DNA from: CAVQXR01 sp963717955
Lineage (GTDB): Bacteria; Actinomycetota; Thermoleophilia; Gaiellales; Gaiellaceae
NCBI GenBank assembly: GCA_963717955.1
Contig: CAVQXR010000001.1
Location: 2,418,001 to 2,482,000, forward strand
Length of the DNA stretch: 64,000 nt
Reading direction: 5' to 3'
The translations under genes were made by a program, and so were the position numbers. The notes under the pieces are model-generated. The model worked only from the letters and a program-made list of their open reading frames with translations, was not told where the DNA came from and did no database searches. Shown piece by piece: positions 50,014 to 57,174 of this stretch. Positions within the stretch are counted from its first letter, which is position 1, and each line of letters starts with the position of its first letter.

Positions 50014-50302
50014 CGCAGCTCCTCGAGGCGGCCGCGGAAACCGGCCGCGGGCCAGTATAGATCAGGCCGTCAGCCCCTCGCACCAGCAAGTCCTCGACCG
50101 GGCGCAATCCACACCCTCAAAACGGCATGCCTAGCGGGCGGGCAGTGGATATCCACATGTGTGGAGAGAGTTGTGGATTTAGCGAAATGCCTGCAAACCG
50201 GCTGATTCTCGGCCCGCGACAACCGCGTGGAAACGGACGGGGGGCGTCGGCCGAACACTGCTAAGATCGCGCTCCCACGGGGTTGGCAGAGGACGGAGGC
50301 GG
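50014..50302. other. Probable origin of replication (oriC) region between rpmH and dnaA
   Basis: This 289-bp gap between divergent rpmH and dnaA has the local switch of gene direction and several DnaA-box-like 9-mers (consensus TTATCCACA): ATATCCACA at 50149-50157, CAATCCACA at 50105-50113, and the inverted TGTGGATTT at 50172-50180 and TGTGGAGAG at 50160-50168. A GTGGATATCCAC palindrome overlaps the first. The stretch around the boxes is the least GC-rich in the region. TAAGAT at 50262-50267 may be the dnaA -10. Confidence 0.7.
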
Positions 50303-51646
50303 GTGGAGAGACCGGCGGTCGTGAGCGGTGCGGATGTCTGGACCCGGGTCTCGGGACAGCTTCGGGATTCGCTCAGCGAACAGGCCTACACGACGTGGTT
50401 CGAAGGGGTCTCCGCGGACGATCCGCACGGGGGGCTCCTGACGATCCGCGTCCCGAACGACTTCACGCGGAACTGGATCGCGGAGCATTTCCTCTCGCTG
50501 CTCGAGACGTCCGCCCGCGACGTGCTCGGCGAGCGCGTCCAGGTCCACGTCGAGGTTCGGCGCGAGGGCGAGCGGCCGGAGGAGGCCCAACTGGAGTTGC
50601 GGGAGCCGCGGCGCATCGAGGGCCTCAACCCGAAGTACACGTTCGACACGTTCGTCATCGGCTCGTCGAACCGGTTTGCGCACGCCGCCACACTCGCTGT
50701 CGCCGAGGATCCCGGGCGTGCGTACAACCCGTTGTTCATCTACGGCGGGACGGGGCTCGGGAAGACGCACCTGCAGCAGGCGATCGCTGCGTACGTCGCA
50801 CAGCACTCCGGCCGGCATTCCGTCCGGTACGTGACGAGCGAGACGCTGACGAACGACTTCATCAACTCGATCCGCGAGAAGCGCGTCGAGGCCTTCAAGC
50901 AACGGTACCGGAGCTACGACGTCCTCCTCGTGGACGACATCCAGTTCCTCGAGCACAAGGAACGGATCCAGGAGGAGTTCTTCCACACGTTCAACACGCT
51001 CTACGAAGCCGGTAGCCAGATCGTCCTGTCGTCCGACCGGCCGCCTCGTGACATTGCGACGCTCGAGGAACGACTTCGATCTCGCTTCGAGTGGGGCCTG
51101 ATCGTCGACATCCAGCCACCCGACCTCGAGACGCGGATCGCGATCCTGCGGAAGAAGGTCGGTGCCGACGGCATTCACGTGCCAGACAGCCAGGTGCTGA
51201 CGTTCATCGCAGGGCGCGTGGCGACGAACATCCGGGAGCTCGAGGGCGCCCTGACGAGGGTAGTGGCATTTTCGTCGCTCACCAGCCGGCCGATGTCCGT
51301 CGAGCTCGCCCAGGAGGTGCTGAAGGACGTTTTCCCACAGGGTGAGTCGCCGGAGATCTCGATCGAGCGGATTCAAGAGGTGGTCTCTGACCGGTTCGGG
51401 ATCTCACTCCAGGAGCTGCTCGGACAGCGACGCTCGCGGTCGGTCGTGTACCCGCGCCACGTCGCCATGTATCTGTGTCGGGAGCTGACAGACAGCTCCC
51501 TGCCGAAAATCGGTCGCCACTTCGGCGGTCGCGATCACACGACCGTCATCAACGCAACGTCGAACATCACCAAGTTGATCCGTGAGGACAGAGGCGTGTA
51601 CAACCTCGTCCAAGAGCTCACAGCACGAATCAAGCAGGTCGGATGA
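50303..51646 (+). CDS. dnaA: Chromosomal replication initiator protein DnaA
   Basis: A 447-residue DnaA. Domain I (residues ~5-75) has SEQAYTTWFEGV. The AAA+ domain has FVIGSSNRFAHAAT near 118, Walker A YGGTGLGKTHLQQA near 147, Walker B VLLVDDIQF near 207, and LRSRFEWGLIVDIQPPD near 258. The C-terminal DNA-binding domain ends with the signature GGRDHTTVINA near 407. The linker domain II is very short. GTG at 50303 is the first start giving the whole of domain I, with GGAGG upstream. It opens replication by binding the boxes just upstream. Confidence 0.98.
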   Translation: MERPAVVSGADVWTRVSGQLRDSLSEQAYTTWFEGVSADDPHGGLLTIRVPNDFTRNWIAEHFLSLLETSARDVLGERVQVHVEVRREGERPEEAQLELREPRRIEGLNPKYTFDTFVIGSSNRFAHAATLAVAEDPGRAYNPLFIYGGTGLGKTHLQQAIAAYVAQHSGRHSVRYVTSETLTNDFINSIREKRVEAFKQRYRSYDVLLVDDIQFLEHKERIQEEFFHTFNTLYEAGSQIVLSSDRPPRDIATLEERLRSRFEWGLIVDIQPPDLETRIAILRKKVGADGIHVPDSQVLTFIAGRVATNIRELEGALTRVVAFSSLTSRPMSVELAQEVLKDVFPQGESPEISIERIQEVVSDRFGISLQELLGQRRSRSVVYPRHVAMYLCRELTDSSLPKIGRHFGGRDHTTVINATSNITKLIREDRGVYNLVQELTARIKQVG

Positions 51647-51815
51647 TGTTGTTGAGAAAACCCGTTGTCGCCGCGCCGTTGTGGGCAACCGCCGGTCATC
51701 CACGGATCGCCTCCCCAGCCCGGATCGCCCAGCCAAGCCGGCCGGCAACGTCCTCCCCGCAATCCACACTACCTATCTCTACTACGAGCTTGTTCTCTCT
51801 CTTCTAGCCTTCATC
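51647..51815. other. dnaA-dnaN intergenic region with DnaA-box-like sequences
   Basis: The 169-bp gap contains CAATCCACA at 51760-51768 and weaker GTCATCCACGG near 51694, plus a pyrimidine-rich, AT-richer stretch (51770-51810) just before dnaN. It may be part of a split origin or the dnaN promoter region. No other feature is seen. Confidence 0.45.
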
Positions 51816-52952
51816 ATGAGTGTCGACGCTCCGCCTGCCACCGCCGTGAACATCAGCTGTTCCAGAGACGATCTCGCTCAGGCCCTTGGTGTGGTGGGCC
51901 GCGCCGTCTCGACGAGAACCTCGGTCCAGATCCTCGCCGGGATCCTGGTCAGGGCCGAGGACGGCGAAGTCGTCCTGTCGGCCACTGACATGGAGATGTC
52001 GCTCAGAGTCTCGGTTCCAGCCACCGTCGAGGCGACGGGCTCGATCGTGATTCCGGGGCGCCTCCTCGTAGACATTGTCCGGCTCCTGCCGGCCGGCGAC
52101 GTCTCTCTGAAACACGAGGAGAACGAAGGCATCGTTCGGCTGTCGGCCGGCGCATCCGACTATCGCTTGAACACCTACAAGGCGGAAGACTTCCCGCGTC
52201 TGCCCACGGTCGAGAGCGCCGATCTCGTGGCCGTCCCCCGCGAGGCATTGCTCGAGACGATCCAGAAGGTGAGCAGGGCGGCCTCCCGCGACGAGTCCCG
52301 CCCTGTCCTCACGGGGATCCTCGTGCAGCTCGACGGTGCGAAGCTCGTCATGGCCGCGACCGATTCATACCGGTTGAGCGTGAAAGAGACATCCCTTGGC
52401 GCCGATACCGGGCAGCAGCTCGAGGCGATCGTCCCCGCCCGCGCGCTCGGCGAGCTCGTCAGGATCGCCCAGTCCGGTTCGTCCGATCACATCGGGATCG
52501 GCGTCCAGGAGAACCAGGTCGTGTGCGAGCTCGACGGCATCCAGATGACCGCCCGCCGGATCGACGGCCAGTTTCCGAACTTCCGTCAGCTTCGCCCAGA
52601 GTCGTTCGAGGCCGAGGTCTCCGTCGCCAGGGACGAGTTGCTCGACGCGGTCCGCCGCGTGGCGGTGATGGCCCAGCGCAACGCGCCGCTCCGCCTACGG
52701 TTCCAGGAGGGCGAGCTGCTGATCCAGGTGCAGGCGCAGGATGTCGGCGAGGCTCGCGAGACGCTGCCCATCGCGTACGCCGCGGACATGCTCGAGATCG
52801 GCTTCAACCCGGACTTCCTGCGCGAGGGCATCGAGTCGATCAACGAGCCGGAAGTCCGGTTGAAGCTGATCAGCCCGTTGCGACCCGGCCTGATCACTGG
52901 CGCGGGCGACGACTTCTGGTACCTGATCATGCCCATCCGCCTCGCCGGCTAG
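51816..52952 (+). CDS. dnaN: DNA polymerase III beta subunit (sliding clamp)
   Basis: A 378-residue clamp with three repeated domains. Landmarks are SVQILAGILVRAEDGEVVLSATDMEMSLRV near residue 35, PAGDVSLKHEENEGIVRLSAGASDYRLNTYKAEDFPRLP near 90, RPVLTGILVQLDGAKLVMAATDSYRLSV near 165, and the hydrophobic-pocket C-terminus DDFWYLIMPIRLAG. It tethers the replicase to DNA. The ATG at 51816 gives the normal N-terminus; upstream in-frame codons belong to the AT-richer leader. A 170-bp palindrome begins within its final codons. Confidence 0.97.
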   Translation: MSVDAPPATAVNISCSRDDLAQALGVVGRAVSTRTSVQILAGILVRAEDGEVVLSATDMEMSLRVSVPATVEATGSIVIPGRLLVDIVRLLPAGDVSLKHEENEGIVRLSAGASDYRLNTYKAEDFPRLPTVESADLVAVPREALLETIQKVSRAASRDESRPVLTGILVQLDGAKLVMAATDSYRLSVKETSLGADTGQQLEAIVPARALGELVRIAQSGSSDHIGIGVQENQVVCELDGIQMTARRIDGQFPNFRQLRPESFEAEVSVARDELLDAVRRVAVMAQRNAPLRLRFQEGELLIQVQAQDVGEARETLPIAYAADMLEIGFNPDFLREGIESINEPEVRLKLISPLRPGLITGAGDDFWYLIMPIRLAG

Positions 52953-53117
52953 TGCAACGTCCGGGGAATACGGCACGGTGCTGGCGGCTGCAAAGCGGCG
53001 CCAGACGGCGTCCTCAGTCGCGCCAATATGCCCGCATATTGGCGCTCCCTGCGTCCTTGTCTGGCTTGCTTTTCGCGCGCCAGGAACCACACCCTATTCC
53101 CCGGACGGCGCACTAGC
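52948..53117. repeat. Gapless 170-bp imperfect palindrome between dnaN and recF
   Basis: The segment is symmetric about 53032.5. Outer arms 52948-52970 and 53095-53117 match at 21 of 23 positions as inverted copies (including GTCCGGGGAATA / TATTCCCCGGAC). GCCAGAC / GTCTGGC at 53000-53006 and 53059-53065, and GCGCCAATATGC / GCATATTGGCGC at 53020-53031 and 53034-53045, keep the same axis. Intervening stretches are poorly matched. No coding sequence is recognised in 52953-53183. Confidence 0.85.
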
Positions 53118-53183
53118 GGCCCGGCGAGCGTGCTCGATGCCGCACCGCCGCCGCCCGCGTCAGTGCCGGCCCGCGTAGGCCGG

Positions 53184-54257
53184 GTGCTGGTCGACAGCCT
53201 TCGGCTCCGCGACTTCCGCTCCTACGCCCACGAAGAGATCTCGCTGACCCAGGGCCTGACCGTGCTCGTCGGGCCAAACGGCGCCGGGAAGACGAACCTG
53301 CTCGAGGCCGCCCACATGGCTGTGCAGGGTTTCCCGCTCCGCACCCGCCGAGACGTCGCAACGATCCGCACGGGCGCGGACACTGCACGTGTGACGGCCA
53401 CCGGGCTGCGCGGGGCCGAGTCACGCTACGAGGCCCAGGTGACGATCGAACGGTCCGGAGGCAAGCGGATCGTCCTCGACGGCGCCCCCGCGGCGGGTCT
53501 CGACGACCTCCGCCGGGCCTTCCCGGTGCTCGCGTTCACGCCGGACCGGCTTGCCGTCGTGAAGGGGGGCCCGCTCGTACGCCGGACGTATCTCGACAGA
53601 ACGCTCGGACGGGTGCTGCCGTCCCAGGCGACGCTGCCCGCCGACTATGCGACCGCGGTCTCGCAGCGCAACGCCGCGCTCCGGCGGACGCACGTCGGGC
53701 TGTCGACCCCTGACGCGGTTGCCCCGTGGACCGCAGCCGTCGTGAGCCTCGGGACCGAGCTCGACCAGCAACGGGCGCGGCTGGTGGAGCTGCTCGGTGA
53801 ACGGGCGGAGGCCCGGGCCGCACTCCTGGGGCTCGCCGGAATGGCTCTTCGCTACGTGCCGTCGGCGGTGTCGACGGACATCCTCGAGCGCCTGCTGGCC
53901 CGCGACCTCGAGCGGGGCACGACCGGCGCCGGGCCGCACCTGGCCGAGCTCGAGCTGGCCGCCGACGGACGCGACCTTCGCGCCCTCGGCTCGCAGGGAG
54001 AGCAGCGGCTCGCCGTCCTCGCGCTCCTGCTCGCCGAGGCCGAGTGCCTGATCGAGAGCCGGGGCGACCCACCCATGCTGCTGCTCGACGACGTGCTCAG
54101 CGAGCTGGACGACCGCCGCCGGGAGGCGCTTCTCTGCGGGATCCCGCCCGACTGCCAAACCCTCGTGACGACGACGAGCCTGCGGATGCTGCCGACGACC
54201 GGGCCCGACCCGGACGCGGTGGTGGACGTCTCGCCGGGCCGGGCGGATGTTCGATGA
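53184..54257 (+). CDS. recF: DNA replication and repair protein RecF
   Basis: A 357-residue SMC-like ATPase for recombination repair at gaps and stalled forks. VDSLRLRDFRSYAHEEISL at the start, Walker A GPNGAGKTNLLEAA near residue 31, FPVLAFTPDRLAVVKGGPLVRRTYLD near 113, ABC signature LGSQGEQRLAVLALLLAEAE near 272, and Walker B PPMLLLDDVLSELDDRRRE near 298 are present. GTG at 53184 begins the conserved first strand; a GTG at 53130 is an alternative. The end overlaps the next gene (ATGA). Confidence 0.95.
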   Translation: MLVDSLRLRDFRSYAHEEISLTQGLTVLVGPNGAGKTNLLEAAHMAVQGFPLRTRRDVATIRTGADTARVTATGLRGAESRYEAQVTIERSGGKRIVLDGAPAAGLDDLRRAFPVLAFTPDRLAVVKGGPLVRRTYLDRTLGRVLPSQATLPADYATAVSQRNAALRRTHVGLSTPDAVAPWTAAVVSLGTELDQQRARLVELLGERAEARAALLGLAGMALRYVPSAVSTDILERLLARDLERGTTGAGPHLAELELAADGRDLRALGSQGEQRLAVLALLLAEAECLIESRGDPPMLLLDDVLSELDDRRREALLCGIPPDCQTLVTTTSLRMLPTTGPDPDAVVDVSPGRADVR

Positions 54258-54748
54258 GCCGGCGAGATCGCCACCGGTTGCCGGACGACCTCGAGTCGTC
54301 GGTCGAGGCTGAGCTCAGGCGAGTCGGCGGCAGCGCGGCCGGCGGAGGGATGACCGTGCTCGTCCGCGCGTGGCCCTCGGCGGTCGGGGGGGACATCGCA
54401 CGGAACGCCTGGCCGGCGCGCGTCACGAGGGACGGGTGCGTCGTCGTGCACGTCGCCTCGAGCGCCTGGGCGCAGGAGCTGACACAGCTTGAGCCCGCCG
54501 TCAGGGAACGGCTCGGCGCCGCGGCGCCCACCGGCTTTCGCTTCGTGGTCGGGCCGCTGCCGGAGGCGGGGCCCGACGAGCTCGCGCGGGCAGCAGCACC
54601 GATCATCGCCCCTTCGGAGGGCGATCTGGCCGCCGCGGAGGCGCTGACCCGCACGATCGAGGACCAGGACCTGCGCGAACGTGTGAAAATAGCCGCCGCA
54701 CTGTCGCTTGCAGCCGCCCGACCGGCGCGGCCCGACCGCTCCGTCTGA
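54254..54748 (+). CDS. dciA: DUF721/DciA-family protein
   Basis: A 164-residue protein in the position of DciA (DUF721) between recF and gyrB. VLVRAWPSAVGGDIARNAWPARVTRDGCVVVHVASSAWAQELTQLEPAVRERLG (residues ~38-91) is the DUF721 core. In bacteria without DnaC/DnaI, DciA helps load the replicative helicase DnaB. The ATG overlaps the recF stop. The C-terminal third is helical and alanine-rich, with no known domain. Confidence 0.85.
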   Translation: MSRRDRHRLPDDLESSVEAELRRVGGSAAGGGMTVLVRAWPSAVGGDIARNAWPARVTRDGCVVVHVASSAWAQELTQLEPAVRERLGAAAPTGFRFVVGPLPEAGPDELARAAAPIIAPSEGDLAAAEALTRTIEDQDLRERVKIAAALSLAAARPARPDRSV

Positions 54749-54754
54749 TAGACT
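54749..54754 (+). promoter_or_regulatory. Possible gyrB -10 element (TAGACT)
   Basis: TAGACT immediately follows the dciA stop. It predicts a short ~30-nt 5' leader before the gyrB ATG, which would contain the hairpin at 54772-54785. Confidence 0.4.
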
Positions 54755-54771
54755 GATACCAGACCAAAATT

Positions 54772-54792
54772 CCTGCATTTGCAGGGTTTTTT
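54772..54792 (+). promoter_or_regulatory. Terminator-like hairpin overlapping the gyrB ribosome-binding site
   Basis: CCTGCA-TT-TGCAGG forms a 6-bp stem with a 2-nt centre, followed by G and six T residues that run directly into the gyrB ATG at 54793. The only Shine-Dalgarno-like bases (GCAGGG) are in the 3' arm. The structure could stop transcription or hide the ribosome-binding site. Confidence 0.55.
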
Positions 54793-57174
54793 ATGACCGA
54801 GACGAGCTACACCGCCAAGGATATCACCGTGCTCGAGGGGCTCGAGCCGGTGCGGCTGCGGCCGGGAATGTACATCGGCTCGACGGGTGCCCGCGGGCTC
54901 CACCATCTGGTCTACGAGGTCGTCGACAACGCGGTCGACGAGGCCCTTGCCGGCCACAACGATCGCATCGAGGTCACGATCCAGCCCGACAACTCCGTGA
55001 CCGTCCGGGACGCCGGCCGGGGGATCCCGGTCGACGTGATCGAGGACCAGGAGCAGTCGGCGCTCACGGTGGTGCTGACGAAGCTCCACGCCGGCGGGAA
55101 GTTCGGTGGCGACGGCTACAAGGTCTCAGGCGGGCTGCACGGAGTCGGTGTCTCCGTCGTGAATGCGCTCTCGGAGTGGCTCGTCGCGGAGGTGCATCGC
55201 GATGGGAAGACCTACCGCCAGGAGTTCGCCCGGGGCGTTCCGCTCGGTGAGATCGAGGTCGTCGGCCCGGCCGAGGACACCGGCACGCAGATCTCCTTCC
55301 TCCCCGACCGCGAGGTCTTCGAGGAGATCGAGCTGACGGCGTCGACGCTCGCTCAGCGCCTGCGCGAGACGGCGTTCCTGACGCGGGGGGTGAGGATCGT
55401 CCTCCGCGACGAGCGGCCCGCCGGCCAGACGCACGAGTTTCACTACGAGGGCGGGATCCGCGACTTCGTCGCGCACATCAACTCGGGCAAGGACCCGGTC
55501 CACAAGCACGCCGTGTACTTCGAGGGCGAGAACCAGGACGGCGCCCTCGAGGTTGCGATGCAGTGGAACACGTCCTACGTGGAGTCGGTGTTCACGTTCG
55601 CGAACAACATCAACACGACCGAGGGCGGAACGCACCTGTCGGGGTTCCGCTCGGCGTTGACGGGCACGCTGAACCGCTACGCCCGCGACAAGGGCCTCCT
55701 CAAGGAGAAGGAGGAGAACCTCGAGGGGGAGGACGTCCGGGAGGGGCTTGCCGCCATCGTCTCCGTGAAGCTGCGCAACCCGCAGTTCGAGGGACAGACG
55801 AAGACGAAGCTCGGCAACCCGCCGGTCGAGAGCCTCGTCAAGCAGATCGTCAACCAGCGGCTCGCGGAGTTCCTCGAGGAGAACCCGGTCGAGGCGCGCC
55901 AGATCATCACCAAGGCGGTCTCGGCGGCTCGGGCCCGCCAGGCGGCGCGAAAGGCGCGCGAGCTCACCCGCCGCAAGAGCGCGCTCGAGAACTCCGCGCT
56001 TCCCGGGAAGCTGGCCGACTGCACGATCAAGGACGCGGACGCCGCGGAGCTGTTCATCGTCGAGGGCGACAGCGCGGGCGGCTCGGCCAAGCAGGCGCGC
56101 GACCGCACCTACCAGGCGATCCTGCCGCTTCGGGGGAAGATCATCAACAGCGAGAAGAACCGGATCAACAAGGTGCTGTCGAACACCGAGATCCAGGCGA
56201 TGATCACCGCGATCGGGACCGGGTTCGGCGACGAGTTCGACATCGCGAACATCCGCTACGGCCGGATCATCGTCATGACCGACGCCGACGTGGACGGCGC
56301 GCACATCCGCACGCTGATCCTCACGTTCCTGTACCGGACGATGCCGCAGCTGATCGAGCGAGGGAACGTCTACATCGCCGTGCCGCCCCTGTACCACGTG
56401 AAGCTCGGCAGCAAGGGGATGTACTTCGAGAAGGACAGCCAGCTCGAGGAGCTCCTCGTGCGCGAGCGGATCTCCAGCATGACGATCACCGCGCGCGGAG
56501 GGGAGGAGACGACCTTCACGGAGGCCCGGTGGAGCCGCTTCACCCGCGCGCTCGCCGAGCTCGACGCCTGGGCGGCGAAGCTCGAGGACGAGTACGGCGC
56601 GGCGGGCACGTTCGTCGTCTCGCACCGCCTGCTGGAGGGCGACGTCGCGACGGCCGACGAGGCCGAGGCGCTCATCGCATCGCTGCCGGCCAACGGGTAC
56701 GAGCTCGTGGTCACCGACCGTCTCGACGACCGGTTGCGGGTGAAGGTGGTCGAGATCGAGACGGGCGCTGCGAGCAGCGTCGAGCTGCCGGCGGCCCTGC
56801 TGGCCTCGCCGGCCTTCGCGAGCGCCCGCCGCGCGTACGCGCGGGTTGCCGAAGTCACCGGCCCTCCGCCATTCGAGCTCGCGAGCGCGAAGAAGTCTGC
56901 GGCAGCAGGCACCTTCGCCGCTCTGAAGCGCACCGCGCTCGAGCTTGCGAAGGACGGCGTGCAGATCAGCCGCTTCAAGGGGCTCGGCGAGATGAACCCC
57001 GAGCAGCTGTGGGAGACGACGATGGACCCGGAGCGGCGGATGCTGCTGCGGGTCGACGTCGACGACGCCGCCGCGGCCGACCAGGTGTTCTCGATGCTGA
57101 TGGGCGACCAGGTGGAGCCACGCCGGGACTTCATCGAGCGGAACGCCCGCGAAGTGCGCTTCCTCGATGTCTAG
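54793..57174 (+). CDS. gyrB: DNA gyrase subunit B
   Basis: A 793-residue GyrB. The GHKL ATPase domain shows EVVDNAVDEALAG, RDAGRGIPVD and GGLHGVGVSVVNALS. The transducer has QWNTSYVESVFTFANNINTTEGGTH. TOPRIM motifs are EGDSAGGSAKQARDR near residue 425 and DADVDGAHIRTL near 500. An extra ~180-residue segment at ~540-720 splits the end of TOPRIM from KGLGEMNPEQLWETTMDP, as in E. coli GyrB but not in the ~680-residue actinobacterial form. With GyrA it introduces negative supercoils. Confidence 0.97.
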   Translation: MTETSYTAKDITVLEGLEPVRLRPGMYIGSTGARGLHHLVYEVVDNAVDEALAGHNDRIEVTIQPDNSVTVRDAGRGIPVDVIEDQEQSALTVVLTKLHAGGKFGGDGYKVSGGLHGVGVSVVNALSEWLVAEVHRDGKTYRQEFARGVPLGEIEVVGPAEDTGTQISFLPDREVFEEIELTASTLAQRLRETAFLTRGVRIVLRDERPAGQTHEFHYEGGIRDFVAHINSGKDPVHKHAVYFEGENQDGALEVAMQWNTSYVESVFTFANNINTTEGGTHLSGFRSALTGTLNRYARDKGLLKEKEENLEGEDVREGLAAIVSVKLRNPQFEGQTKTKLGNPPVESLVKQIVNQRLAEFLEENPVEARQIITKAVSAARARQAARKARELTRRKSALENSALPGKLADCTIKDADAAELFIVEGDSAGGSAKQARDRTYQAILPLRGKIINSEKNRINKVLSNTEIQAMITAIGTGFGDEFDIANIRYGRIIVMTDADVDGAHIRTLILTFLYRTMPQLIERGNVYIAVPPLYHVKLGSKGMYFEKDSQLEELLVRERISSMTITARGGEETTFTEARWSRFTRALAELDAWAAKLEDEYGAAGTFVVSHRLLEGDVATADEAEALIASLPANGYELVVTDRLDDRLRVKVVEIETGAASSVELPAALLASPAFASARRAYARVAEVTGPPPFELASAKKSAAAGTFAALKRTALELAKDGVQISRFKGLGEMNPEQLWETTMDPERRMLLRVDVDDAAAADQVFSMLMGDQVEPRRDFIERNAREVRFLDV

